Shown here: in pieces, positions 25,645-33,521 of the stretch
Numbering within the stretch: position 1 is the stretch's first letter
Layout of the letters: each line of letters starts with the position of its first letter
NCBI RefSeq assembly: GCF_900114185.1
Contig: NZ_FOSE01000001.1
Span: 831,749 to 895,748, forward strand
DNA length: 64,000 nt
Direction: 5' to 3'
From: Cellulomonas sp. KH9
GTDB lineage: Bacteria > Actinomycetota > Actinomycetes > Actinomycetales > Cellulomonadaceae
Program-made: the position numbers and the translations under genes
Notes under the pieces: generated by a model
Databases searched by the model: none
The model's input: the letters and a program-made list of their open reading frames with translations, nothing else
Told to the model about the DNA's origin: nothing

Positions 25645-26103
25645 ATGAACGCCACGTCCCTGCTCGCCCTCGCCGCCGCCGTCACCACCGCACTCACCGG
25701 CGGAGCCCTCCTCGCGTTCTCCGCTTTCGTGATGACGGGCCTGCGTGCGCTGCCGCCGGCCGACGGCGCCGCCGCGATGCGCGCGATCAACCGTGCGGCC
25801 GTACGACCACCGTTCATGACGGTCCTCTTCGGGTCTCTGGTGCTCGCGCTCGTCACTGCCACGGTCGCGCTCGTCACGGGAGCCCCGACGGCGATGCTCG
25901 CGGTGGCTGCCGCGGCCGCGCACCTGATCGGCTGCGTGGGGGTCACCGCAGCAGCGAACGTGCCCCTCAACGACCGGCTGGAGGCAGCCCTCGACCCCGC
26001 GACGCAGTGGCGCTCCTACGTGCCGCAGTGGCTCGCGTGGAACCACGTGCGCGTCCTGGCCTGCGCGGTGGCCGCCACGCTCCTCGTGCTCGCCGCGCGC
26101 TGA
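25645..26103 (+). CDS. DUF1772 (anthrone-oxygenase-like) membrane protein
   Basis: A 152-residue protein with four hydrophobic segments. The pattern ALLAFSAFVMTGLRALPPAD, GAAAMRAINRAAVRPPFMTV, AAANVPLNDRL and WRSYVPQWLAWNHVRVL is typical of DUF1772 proteins (NVPLN and W..WN..R motifs). The ATG at 25645 was chosen since the first helix begins just after it. The frame upstream is open but unrelated. Function unknown. Confidence 0.8.
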   Translation: MNATSLLALAAAVTTALTGGALLAFSAFVMTGLRALPPADGAAAMRAINRAAVRPPFMTVLFGSLVLALVTATVALVTGAPTAMLAVAAAAAHLIGCVGVTAAANVPLNDRLEAALDPATQWRSYVPQWLAWNHVRVLACAVAATLLVLAAR

Positions 26104-26197
26104 CCGGCGTCCGGCGGTGGGGTCCGCGACACCACGCTGCCGCGCGCTCCCGTGTCCGCCGGGGCGGTGCCGGTCCACGCGCGCGTGCCCGCAGGTG

Positions 26198-27811
26198 TCA
26201 GCTGTGGGCCGCCACCACCTCGATGAGCTCGCGCGACTGGGCGACGATGGCGTCACGCCACGCCTCGAACGTCGCGTCCGTCACGGCGAAGTCCGTGGCG
26301 AAGTGCTGCATGTCCGGGGTGTGGATGTGCCCCGCCGGGATGCCGAGCCCCGCCCGGTCGCGCAGCAGCGTGTTGCGGTACGCCGACTCGTTCGAGAGGT
26401 AGGCGCCGCCACCGCCGCTGCGCGCGCACGAGTCCTCGGGCGGAGGTGTCGGCTCGACGGCGGGCGGGTACGTGTCCTCGCGCTGGAAGGCGTCCTCCAG
26501 ATCCCGGGAGTCGCAGCTGGGGAAGTACGTGTAGCTCGTGTTCCACAGCACGCCGAACGCGACCGACTCGTCCTCCCACCCGTCGCCCGGCGGTCGGGGG
26601 AGGTCCGCGCCCGTGCGCGCCTCGATCATCTGCTCGATCGGCAGCGTCGACGCGGTCCACTGCGGCGGATCCGTCAGCGTGTCGCCGCCACCCCAGCGTG
26701 CCGGCACCTGCGTGTTGCAGCCGGGGTTGTCCTTCGCGAGCTGCGGGGCGCCCGTCAGGGGCGCGGGCGGGCAGGGGGCGAAGTCGTCGTTCCCGGCGAC
26801 GTCGCCGTGGTAGCGGCCGTTCCACTGCTCGAGCGCGAAGAACGCGCCGCCCGCCTGGCTCATGGTGATCGACGCGTCCAGCCGGGCGTCGCCGGCCTCC
26901 ATCAGCGGCCCGACCGTGTCCTCCAGGTACCCGCGCTCGAACTCGGGGTAGCTGACCGGCAAGGTGTACGCCTCGTAGTGCACCGTCGTGCCGTCGGGAG
27001 CCGTCGTCGTCGTCCCGTCGACCGCCAGGGCGGTCGCGCCGGACGGGTTGCCGTGCCGGATCTGGTTGCCGACCGTTCCCCGCGCCCGGCCCGTGGCGCC
27101 ACCGTCCAGCGTGAAGGGGTCGAACCCGCTGACCAGCACCCGCGTCACCTGGTCGCCCGTCGGCAGGTCGATGTCGTGCATGCCCCGGGCCGCCCGGTCG
27201 AAGGCATCGACCAGCGACGCCCGCTCCTCGGTGGAGAGCGCGAAGTCCGGGCTCCACTGGTGCAGCACGGACATGGCCTCGAGCCGGGTCCAGTACAGCG
27301 GGCGGTCGTCGCTCGCCGGCAGCTCCCCGGCGACGCCGTCGGTCGACTGGGCGCGCGCGACGGCGTCCCGCCACAGCTCGGTGCCCAGGCGCTCGACGAC
27401 GGTCGTCGCATCGGCCAGGGAGTCCTGCCTGCAGACCTCCTCGGCGAGGGCGGCGGTGAAGTCACCGAACCCGGCGCCCTCGACCATCGCGCGGGCGAAC
27501 GTGCGGTCGGCGGGCTGCGACGGGTCCGCCTCGTCCGGCAGGACGGCCGTGAGGCGTTCCTCCTCGACCGTGCCGGGCAGCGAGGCGTCGGTGCAGCCCT
27601 CGGGCGCGAACCCGGCGACGATCGTGCTGAGCTCGTCGGACGCCTCGTCGAGGGCGGTGGTCGACCGCTCCTGCGGCGCGAACTGCGCGGGCGAGCAGCC
27701 GACCAGCAGCACAGGACCGAGCACCAGCGCCAGGCCGGCGGCGACGGGCGCCCGCCGCCGCGAGCGCGCACCCGGTCGAGCGTGCGGAGAGCGGCCGGGC
27801 ACACGACGCAT
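26198..27811 (-). CDS. Secreted lipoprotein related to pyroglutamyl-peptidase I (C15), Ser in place of Cys
   Basis: A 537-residue protein. Basic N-terminus, hydrophobic segment and lipobox LLVGC (Cys39) predict export and lipid anchoring. After a ~180-residue helical region, C15 peptidase landmarks appear in order. VSGFDPF is at 227-233 and NPSG at 255-258. QAGGAFFALEQ at 319-329 has Glu328 in the position of the catalytic Glu. GGAYLSN at 468-474 aligns with the nucleophile motif AGTFVCN, so Ser473 replaces Cys. GHIHTP at 494-499 has His497 as the catalytic His. Known C15 enzymes are ~215-residue cytosolic cysteine peptidases. ATG 27809-27811 is preceded by AAGGA at 8 nt. Confidence 0.75.
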   Translation of the reverse strand: MRRVPGRSPHARPGARSRRRAPVAAGLALVLGPVLLVGCSPAQFAPQERSTTALDEASDELSTIVAGFAPEGCTDASLPGTVEEERLTAVLPDEADPSQPADRTFARAMVEGAGFGDFTAALAEEVCRQDSLADATTVVERLGTELWRDAVARAQSTDGVAGELPASDDRPLYWTRLEAMSVLHQWSPDFALSTEERASLVDAFDRAARGMHDIDLPTGDQVTRVLVSGFDPFTLDGGATGRARGTVGNQIRHGNPSGATALAVDGTTTTAPDGTTVHYEAYTLPVSYPEFERGYLEDTVGPLMEAGDARLDASITMSQAGGAFFALEQWNGRYHGDVAGNDDFAPCPPAPLTGAPQLAKDNPGCNTQVPARWGGGDTLTDPPQWTASTLPIEQMIEARTGADLPRPPGDGWEDESVAFGVLWNTSYTYFPSCDSRDLEDAFQREDTYPPAVEPTPPPEDSCARSGGGGAYLSNESAYRNTLLRDRAGLGIPAGHIHTPDMQHFATDFAVTDATFEAWRDAIVAQSRELIEVVAAHS

Positions 27812-27931
27812 ACAGCGAGTTCCTTCCGAGTGACTACGGGGCGAGACCGAAGATCTGGCTCGCTCGAGCCTCTCACAGGCCAGGAGTCGACCGACCGGAG
27901 GCAGGCCCGCACGGCGTTTCCGCAGTTCAGG

Positions 27932-28004
27932 TGGGCCCCGTGGGGATCGAACCCACAACCCGCGGATTAAAAGTCCGCTGCTCTGCCAGTTGAGCTAGAG
28001 GCCC
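27932..28004 (-). tRNA. tRNA-Lys (TTT)
   Basis: Minus-strand cloverleaf of 73 nt: acceptor GGGCCTC/GGGGCCC with one T-G pair, D arm GCTC..GAGC, anticodon stem GCGGA/TCCGC with loop CTTTTAA (anticodon TTT), T arm GTGGG/CCCAC, discriminator A. No integrase or direct repeat flanks it. Confidence 0.97.
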
Positions 28005-28214
28005 GGGTGATGAGGGGTTTCACTCGTGGAATCCGAGGGACAACACCCGTGTCGTCCGCGTGCGCCCGGTGAGGGGTGCTGCGGGTGACGGATCGACGGT
28101 ACAGGCAGGTCAGGGCCGGTGGGGGGCGTGGGGCGCGAGGGTGGTCGCGTGACGTGCGTCCCGGCGACGGGTCGGTGGAACCCTCGGGATAACGACGATG
28201 TGGTTCGGCGGACG

Positions 28215-28260
28215 CCACAAGCCCCGCCGCATCGGTGAGCCGAGGTGACGGGGCTTGTGG
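28215..28260. terminator. Hairpin, probable terminator
   Basis: CCACAAGCCCCG (28215-28226) pairs perfectly with CGGGGCTTGTGG (28249-28260) across a 22-nt loop. It lies downstream, on the minus strand, of the frameshifted gene at 28477-28841 and upstream of tRNA-Lys. Confidence 0.6.
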
Positions 28261-28356
28261 GGTGGGGCGGTGGCCTAGAAGCCGTTCGCGTGCTGAGCCG
28301 GCGCCATGGTCGGTGTGGTGGGCTCCTCGGTGTCGCGGCCGAGGAGGGGGCTGATG

Positions 28357-28381
28357 CACGAGTAGGTGACACCTACCCGTG
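28357..28381. repeat. 25-bp near-perfect palindrome
   Basis: CACGAGTAGGTG (28357-28368) and CACCTACCCGTG (28370-28381) are inverted arms around a single A, with 11 of 12 positions complementary. Such odd-centred long dyads are typical of protein-binding sites rather than terminators. No matching regulator gene is adjacent. Confidence 0.6.
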
Positions 28382-28476
28382 GCGCCGCGGGTGTCGCCGG
28401 AAGGATGAGGTGGCCGGATGTCCGCGATCGGGTGCCGGACGCCTCAGGGCTCATGACCGCCTGGTGGGCGGTCGCA

Positions 28477-28841
28477 TCACTCGTTGGCGCCCGGCGCCTC
28501 GTCGGCCCACGCCTCCAGCCCGTAGCGGTCGGCCATGCTGCGCCCGAAGGTTCCGAGCGCACTGACAGCCGCGTCGAGAGCGCGGGCCGCGGCCGCGGCC
28601 TGGGCGGATCCTTCGTCGTCCTGTGTGCGCTCGGCCTGCAACGCCAGCGCGTCAGCGATCCGCGAGGTCCGCTCGAGAGCAGCCGCCAGGCTCCGCCCGA
28701 CCTCGTGAACCTCGACCGGAGCAGGGTCCAGGGGCCGGCTCGCCCAGCCGTCAACCTCTCGGACCCGCGGATCTTGAGCTCCTGGCCGGGAGTCATCTGC
28801 GTCGAGACGCTCAGCGCCTGGTGCGGTGTGATGCTCGTCAC
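28477..28841 (-). pseudogene. Hypothetical protein gene with an apparent frameshift
   Basis: Two partial frames follow one another on the minus strand. From GTG 28841 one frame reads VTSITPHQALSVSTQMTPGQ, ELKIRGSERLTAG. From about 28740 a second frame continues VEVHEVGRSLAAALERTSRI, ADALALQAERTQDDEGSAQA and on to GLEAWADEAPGANE before TGA 28477-28479. Both parts have coding-like third positions, and the second frame has no ATG, GTG or TTG at its head. The offset fits loss of one base near 28735-28745. The C-terminal part is helical. The family is not recognised. A sequencing error is an alternative to true decay. Confidence 0.45.
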
Positions 28842-28847
28842 CGTGAA

Positions 28848-28868
28848 TTAGGGTCGGTGTGACTATAA
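28848..28868. promoter_or_regulatory. NrtR box upstream of pncB
   Basis: TTAGGGTC (28848-28855) and GACTATAA (28861-28868) form an imperfect 21-bp dyad (6 of 8 pairs) around GGTGT. It contains GT-N7-AC, the core reported for Nudix-related regulators (NrtR) of NAD synthesis. An nrtR-type gene ends this operon. The box covers the -35 region of the pncB promoter (-10 at 28886), which is a repressing position. Confidence 0.65.
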
Positions 28869-28885
28869 AACCCTGGCCCGCGCGC

Positions 28886-28891
28886 CATAAT
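28886..28891 (+). promoter_or_regulatory. -10 element of the pncB promoter (leaderless)
   Basis: CATAAT ends 7 nt before ATG 28899, the spacing expected when transcription begins at the start codon. The NrtR box lies immediately upstream over the -35 position. Confidence 0.5.
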
Positions 28892-28898
28892 GGTCAAC

Positions 28899-30254
28899 AT
28901 GACCACAACGCCGACGGCGGCCGCGGCCAGCACCGCGATGCTGACCGACCACTACGAGCTCACCATGCTCCGCGCAGCCCTCGCCGACGGCACCGCTCAC
29001 CACCAGGCGGTCTTCGAGGCCTTCGCCCGCCGCCTGCCCGACGGCCGCAGGTACGGCGTCGTGGCAGGCCTCGGCCGGATCGTCGAGGCCATCGAGACCT
29101 TCACGTTCGACACGGGCCGGGTCGCCTGGCTCCTGGACCGCGGCATCATCGACGAGCGCACCGCCGACCACCTGCTCGGGTACCGGTTCGCGGGGAACAT
29201 CGAGGGGTACCGGGAAGGTGACATCTACTTCCCGAACAGCCCCGTCCTGACGGTCTCCGGGACGTTCGCCGAGTGCGTCGTCCTCGAGACGCTGATCCTG
29301 TCGATCCTCAACCACGACAGCGCGATCGCCTCGGCCGCAGCGCGGATGGTCAGTGCCGCCGACGGCCGGCCGCTGCTCGAGATGGGCAGCCGACGCACCA
29401 ACGAGAGTGCCGCCGTCGCGGCCGCGCGAGCCGCGTACATCGCCGGGTTCGCCGCCACCAGCAACCTGCAGGCCGGGTTCCAGTACGGCGTGCCCACGCG
29501 CGGCACCGCCGCGCACGCGTTCACCCTCGGGCACACCAGCGAGCGCGAGGCCTTCGCCTCCCAGGTCGCCTCCCTCGGGACGGGCACCACGCTGCTGGTG
29601 GACACCTACGACGTCCCGCAGGGGATCCGCGCGGCCGTCGAGGCCGCCGGGACGAACCTCGGCGGCATCCGCCTGGACTCCGGGGACCTCGGTGACGAGG
29701 CGCGCAGGGCCCGCGCCCTCCTGGACTCCCTGGGTGCTACGAGCACGACGATCTCGGTCACCTCCGACCTGGACGAGCACACCATCGCCGCGCTGGCCGA
29801 CGCGCCGATCGACCTGTACGGCGCAGGGACCAAGCTCGTCGGCGGGTCGGGTCACCCGACCGCCGGGATGGTCTACAAGCTCGTCGCGATCGCCGACGAG
29901 CCCGGCCCGGACGCCCCGCTGCGTCCGGTCGCGAAGAAGGCCACCAGCAAGGGCAGCGTCGGGGGCCGCAAGGTCGCCTACCGGGCGCTGGACCACCAGG
30001 GCCACGCGACCCGTGAGGTCGTCGTCGTGCGGCACCTGCCCGGTGCGCCGGAGACCGGACCGGGTCGCGCGCTGCAGGTCGCGGTGATCCGCGACGGGCA
30101 CGTCGTGCACCGCCCGTCCCTGGCCGAGATCCGCGCCCACCACCGCGGCGCGAAGTCCGAGCTGACCGCGCTCGACCTGGACCTCGCCCCCGGGACCCCG
30201 CGCCTGGTCGCGGACCCCACCGCCATCGGCAACCTGGTCGGAGCCGACGCATGA
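28899..30254 (+). CDS. pncB: Nicotinate phosphoribosyltransferase
   Basis: A 451-residue enzyme that makes nicotinate mononucleotide from nicotinate and PRPP with ATP, the entry step of Preiss-Handler NAD salvage. Visible blocks are TDHYELTMLRAALADG, LETLILSILNHDSAIASAAA, MGSRRTNESAAVAAARAAYI, LVDTYDVPQGI, IRLDSGDLGDEARRARALLD, YGAGTKLVGG and VYKLVAI. The His of the phosphorylated motif region lies in TLGHTSER. ATG 28899 fits a leaderless promoter. ATG 28890 is in frame three codons earlier. First gene of pncB-pncA-nrtR, with a 31-codon overlapping frame between pncB and pncA. Confidence 0.95.
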   Translation: MTTTPTAAAASTAMLTDHYELTMLRAALADGTAHHQAVFEAFARRLPDGRRYGVVAGLGRIVEAIETFTFDTGRVAWLLDRGIIDERTADHLLGYRFAGNIEGYREGDIYFPNSPVLTVSGTFAECVVLETLILSILNHDSAIASAAARMVSAADGRPLLEMGSRRTNESAAVAAARAAYIAGFAATSNLQAGFQYGVPTRGTAAHAFTLGHTSEREAFASQVASLGTGTTLLVDTYDVPQGIRAAVEAAGTNLGGIRLDSGDLGDEARRARALLDSLGATSTTISVTSDLDEHTIAALADAPIDLYGAGTKLVGGSGHPTAGMVYKLVAIADEPGPDAPLRPVAKKATSKGSVGGRKVAYRALDHQGHATREVVVVRHLPGAPETGPGRALQVAVIRDGHVVHRPSLAEIRAHHRGAKSELTALDLDLAPGTPRLVADPTAIGNLVGADA

Positions 30255-30346
30255 GCACCCGGACCGCCACCCCCTCGACGCCACCGACAACCAGCACGAG
30301 CCGGTGCCGGACCGTCACACCCCGCCTGGGAAGGACCGCAGCATGA
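30251..30346 (+). other. 31-codon frame bridging pncB and pncA (possible translational coupler)
   Basis: ATG 30251 overlaps the pncB stop (ATGA) and the frame's TGA at 30344-30346 overlaps the pncA ATG at 30343 (ATGA again). The peptide is Thr/Pro/Arg-rich with no known domain. pncA has its own GGAAGGA site inside this frame. The double overlap would let ribosomes pass from pncB to pncA without release. Whether the peptide has a function is unknown. Confidence 0.4.
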
Positions 30347-30942
30347 GGACCGCACTGATCGTCGTGGACGTGCAGAACGACTTCTGCGAGGGCGGCGCGC
30401 TCGCCGTGGCCGGTGGCGCTGCCGTCGCCCAGCAGATCAGCGACTACCTCGCGCGCACCGGGGACCGGTACGACACCATCGTCGCGACCCGCGACTGGCA
30501 CGCCCCGCTCCCGGACACCAACGACGGGCACTTCGCCGCCGACGGCGACCCGGACTACGTGAGCACGTGGCCGGTGCACTGCGTCGCCGGCACCCCGGGC
30601 GCCGACTACCACCAGGACCTGGTGCTGCCCGAGCGGACCGTGCACGTCGTCAAGGGCGAGTCCCGGCAGGACTACTCGGGGTTCCAGGGGCGGATCGTCG
30701 ACCCGGTCGACGGCCGCGAGCGCCTGGCGGACCTGCTGATGGAGCGGAACATCGCCCACGTGGACGTCGTGGGCATCGCGACGGACTTCTGCGTCAAGGC
30801 GACCGCGCTGGACGCCCGCCGCAACGGTCCGACGACCGTGGCCGTCCTGACCGACCTGACCGCCGCGGTCGGCGCCGCCACCGCGAGCAGGGCGCTGACC
30901 GAGCTGGCCCGCAACAAGATCATCCTGGACGAGTCGCGCTGA
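30343..30942 (+). CDS. pncA: Nicotinamidase (pyrazinamidase-type isochorismatase-fold amidase)
   Basis: A 199-residue enzyme that hydrolyses nicotinamide to nicotinate and ammonia, feeding PncB. The catalytic triad residues are in [16 protein letters not shown] (Asp), [14 protein letters not shown] (Lys) and [18 protein letters not shown] (Cys). The metal-binding Asp/His run is [16 protein letters not shown]. The length is close to the usual ~190-210. ATG 30343 has GGAAGGA at 7 nt. Confidence 0.95.
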   Translation: MRTALIVVDVQNDFCEGGALAVAGGAAVAQQISDYLARTGDRYDTIVATRDWHAPLPDTNDGHFAADGDPDYVSTWPVHCVAGTPGADYHQDLVLPERTVHVVKGESRQDYSGFQGRIVDPVDGRERLADLLMERNIAHVDVVGIATDFCVKATALDARRNGPTTVAVLTDLTAAVGAATASRALTELARNKIILDESR

Positions 30943-31010
30943 CGTCGCGGACCTCGACCGAACGACACACAGCCGTGCTCGACGCCACGGCCCACGAAAG
31001 GGACGCACCG

Positions 31011-31808
31011 ATGACGACCCACGCCCAGGCGCCCGAGGGGTACGACCCGCACGACTACCCGCCGTTCGCCGTCACGGTGGACCTGTGCATCTTCACGGTC
31101 CGTGACGGTGCGCTCAAGGTGCTGCTGATCGAGCGGGCCGACGACCCGTACGCGGGTGCGTGGGCGCTGCCCGGCGGGTTCGTGGACATCGACGAGGACA
31201 TCGCCGACGCCGCGTGGCGCGAGCTGGCCGAGGAGACCGGTGTCGAGCAGCTCGCCGGCCACCTCGAGCAGCTCGGCACGTACGGCGCGCCGGGACGTGA
31301 CCCGCGCATGCGGGTGGTGTCGGTCGCGCACGTCGCGTTCGCCCCGGACCTGCCCGAGCCGACCGCCGGGTCCGACGCCCGCTACGCCCGCTGGTGGGAC
31401 GTGTCCGACCTCGACCTGCCCGGCCTGACGGGCGGCAACGACGAGGGCGACGGCCCCGAGCTCGCGTTCGACCACGCGCGGATCCTGGCCGACGGCGTGG
31501 ACCGCGTGGCCGCCAAGCTCGAGTACACGCCGCTGGCGACCGCGTTCGTCTCCGAGCACTTCACCCTCGGTGAGCTCCAGCACGTGTACGAGGCCGTGTG
31601 GGGCACGCACCTGGACCGCTCGAACTTCCGCCGCTGGGTCAAGGGCACCGAGGGGTTCGTGCGCCCGACGAGCGGCACCGCCCGTCGCCTGACCGGTGGC
31701 GCCGGTCGACCGGCCGCCCTGTACACCGCGGTCAGCGACGGCCCGAAGACCCTGACACCGCCGCTGATGCGGCCCGACGGGGCGCGCACGATCGAGGACA
31801 CCCCATGA
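31011..31808 (+). CDS. nrtR: NrtR-type Nudix regulator of NAD metabolism
   Basis: A 265-residue protein with an N-terminal Nudix domain and a C-terminal winged helix. The Nudix box is complete: G-x5-E-x7-REL-x-EE-x-GV in [24 protein letters not shown]. The C-terminal part [29 protein letters not shown] is the NrtR DNA-binding domain. NrtR proteins repress NAD synthesis genes and release DNA on binding ADP-ribose. Third gene of the pnc operon, so it is autoregulated if the box at 28848 is its site. The intact Nudix box leaves hydrolase activity possible. Confidence 0.9.
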   Translation: MTTHAQAPEGYDPHDYPPFAVTVDLCIFTVRDGALKVLLIERADDPYAGAWALPGGFVDIDEDIADAAWRELAEETGVEQLAGHLEQLGTYGAPGRDPRMRVVSVAHVAFAPDLPEPTAGSDARYARWWDVSDLDLPGLTGGNDEGDGPELAFDHARILADGVDRVAAKLEYTPLATAFVSEHFTLGELQHVYEAVWGTHLDRSNFRRWVKGTEGFVRPTSGTARRLTGGAGRPAALYTAVSDGPKTLTPPLMRPDGARTIEDTP

Positions 31809-31925
31809 CGACCCTGCGGGCACCCTCCGCGAGGTGGCGCGACAGCCGAGCCACGTCCAGGTGAACCGCCGCGGAAGCGGGCGGTGCCGGACGCCGGAGC
31901 ACCCGGCCCGCCGTAGGGTCGGCGG

Positions 31926-32393
31926 ATGATCGTCGAGTCGAGCGTCGACCTGCCCGTGCCGCCCGACGTCGCGTTCGCGGTGTCGCAGACGACGGGGGAG
32001 ACCCGCCTGCGCTGGGACCCGTTCATCCGACGGCAGTCGTTCCTCGACGGCGCGACCGTCCCGGCCAAGGGCGTGCGGACGCTGACGCGCCACCGCTCCG
32101 GGCTGCGGATGGTCAGCGAGTACGTCTCGTACAAGCCCCCGACGAACGTCGGGATGAAGATGGTCGAGGGGCCGTGGTTCTTCGCCGTCATGGCCGGCGG
32201 GTGGCGCTTCGCCCCGCTGCCGGACGGCGGGACGCGCGCGGTCTGGCGGTACAGCTTCACGTGCCGCCCGGCGTGGCTGGCGCCGGTGGCCGAGCGGATC
32301 GGGCGGGTCGTGCTGCAGCGGGACGTCGACCGCCGGATCGCGGGGTTCGCGCGCGGCTGCGCGGACCCGCACGTGCTGGCAGCGGTGGGCTGA
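31926..32393 (+). CDS. SRPBCC-family protein
   Basis: A 155-residue START/Bet v1-like protein. The N-terminal strand IVESSVDLPVPPDVAFAVSQ and the later VEGPWFFAVMAGGWRFAPLP and TRAVWRYSFTCRPAWLAPV follow the polyketide-cyclase/SRPBCC pattern of a hydrophobic binding cavity. ATG 31926 lies 6 nt after TAGGGT (leaderless). Ligand and function unknown. The 117 bases between nrtR and this gene hold only a 19-codon frame that I do not call. Confidence 0.8.
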   Translation: MIVESSVDLPVPPDVAFAVSQTTGETRLRWDPFIRRQSFLDGATVPAKGVRTLTRHRSGLRMVSEYVSYKPPTNVGMKMVEGPWFFAVMAGGWRFAPLPDGGTRAVWRYSFTCRPAWLAPVAERIGRVVLQRDVDRRIAGFARGCADPHVLAAVG

Positions 32394-32472
32394 GCCGAGG
32401 TGGGCTGAGCCGCGGGCCGCCGGGGCCGCGAGGCCGTTGACGCGACTCGCCCGACGGCGCCAGGTTGGTCCC

Positions 32473-32862
32473 GTGACGAGGGGGCGGACGAGCCGGTGGG
32501 CGCGCGGCGCACGAGCGTGGTGGGTCGCTCTTGTGCTGGCCGCGGTGGCCGCCGGTGCGGTGCTCGTGCTCCCCGGCGTGCTGACCGAGGCGCTCTACGA
32601 CAACCGTCCGTCGGGTGTGGCGTGCGGTGACCTGCCCGAACGGTCCCGGGTGGAAGCGGCGCTCGAGGCGCATGCGGGGCTTGTGGGGCGCATCGAGGCG
32701 GTCGGTGACCAGGTGGACGTCGCGGTCGTCGCGCCGTGCGACTCCGACCCGGACCAGGCCGAGATCCGCGTCTTCTACCCGGGCGGGGACGACCGTGCGC
32801 GGATCACGCAGATCCTCGACGACGAGGACTTCGGGGTCCCCGTGTCGCTCGTGAACGTCTGA
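32473..32862 (+). CDS. Membrane-anchored hypothetical protein
   Basis: A 129-residue protein. The N-terminal helix WWVALVLAAVAAGAVLVLPG is a membrane anchor or uncleaved signal. The exported part contains two Cys residues (ACGDL and APCDSD) that could form a disulfide. The charged domain ends ILDDEDFGVPVSLVNV. GTG 32473 lies 6 nt after CAGGTT. No family recognised. Confidence 0.65.
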   Translation: MTRGRTSRWARGARAWWVALVLAAVAAGAVLVLPGVLTEALYDNRPSGVACGDLPERSRVEAALEAHAGLVGRIEAVGDQVDVAVVAPCDSDPDQAEIRVFYPGGDDRARITQILDDEDFGVPVSLVNV

Positions 32863-32902
32863 CCACACGCCGGGGACCGGCTCGTCGGGCCGTGTCCGTG
32901 GC

Positions 32903-33424
32903 TCACCGCGTGACCGAGAACGTCGTCTCGTCCGCGAACAGCACGGGCGCGGCGTCCACCGCGCAGAACCCCAGGAAGGTCGTGACGAGGCTCGGTGGGT
33001 CGATCGGGTCGGTGAACGGCTCGGTCGCGTCGACCACCACGCCGTCGGCCGTGAACTCGTCGCCGTCGGTGGGGCGCGCGACGAGCTCGGTCCCTCCCGG
33101 CAGCGTCACGATGTACCGCTGCAGGTCGTCGACGTCCTGCTCGACGGTGGTGCCGTCGGGCCAGACCGGGATGCGGGTGACGCCGTCGACGACCACGGCC
33201 ACGCAGCCGTCGCGGCGGGCGACGAGGCTCGCGTGGAGCGGCGACGGGGGCCCGGTGAAGTGACGGTCGGTCGGCGACGTGCGCAGGTCAGTCTCGACCA
33301 GGTGGCTCATGCCGGCCGTGTCCGACGGCCGTGCCTCACCGCGGGTGCTGCACCCCCCCGCGCACGCCGCGACGACCAGCACCGTTGCTGCTGCGTACGC
33401 ACCCCGGACTGCGCGCCCGTCCAC
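32903..33424 (-). CDS. Putative lipoprotein, hypothetical
   Basis: A 173-residue protein with a signal sequence and a lipobox-like ACAGGCS. The rest is a small extracellular beta-rich domain (VARRDGCVAVVVDGVTRIPV; DVDDLQRYIVTLPGGTELVA) with two further Cys residues. GTG 33422-33424 lies 7 nt after TAGCGT on the minus strand, so the transcript is probably leaderless. No family recognised. Convergent with the membrane-anchored hypothetical gene. Confidence 0.7.
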   Translation of the reverse strand: MDGRAVRGAYAAATVLVVAACAGGCSTRGEARPSDTAGMSHLVETDLRTSPTDRHFTGPPSPLHASLVARRDGCVAVVVDGVTRIPVWPDGTTVEQDVDDLQRYIVTLPGGTELVARPTDGDEFTADGVVVDATEPFTDPIDPPSLVTTFLGFCAVDAAPVLFADETTFSVTR

Positions 33425-33521
33425 GCCGCGCACGCTAGCGCAGCCCCCGCGGGAACGTGGGCGTTCTGCCAGGGCGCGCGACGACGTCACCCGGCGGGCC
33501 GCAGGCGACCGGCACGGATGC

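Larger units (their letters stand above)
28005..28476. other. Intergenic region upstream of tRNA-Lys
   Basis: About 470 bases without a convincing gene. It contains a 12-bp perfect hairpin at 28215-28260 and a 25-bp near-perfect palindrome at 28357-28381. Open frames across it lack recognisable domains. Confidence 0.5.

Noticed and set aside
27932..28476. Integrated element at tRNA-Lys
   Set aside because: No integrase gene and no direct repeat of the tRNA 3' end was seen on either side.
31805..31864. 19-codon frame overlapping the nrtR stop (ATGA)
   Set aside because: Too short, no similarity and no ribosome site for a product. Probably chance after the operon end, though it could be the remnant of a fourth gene.
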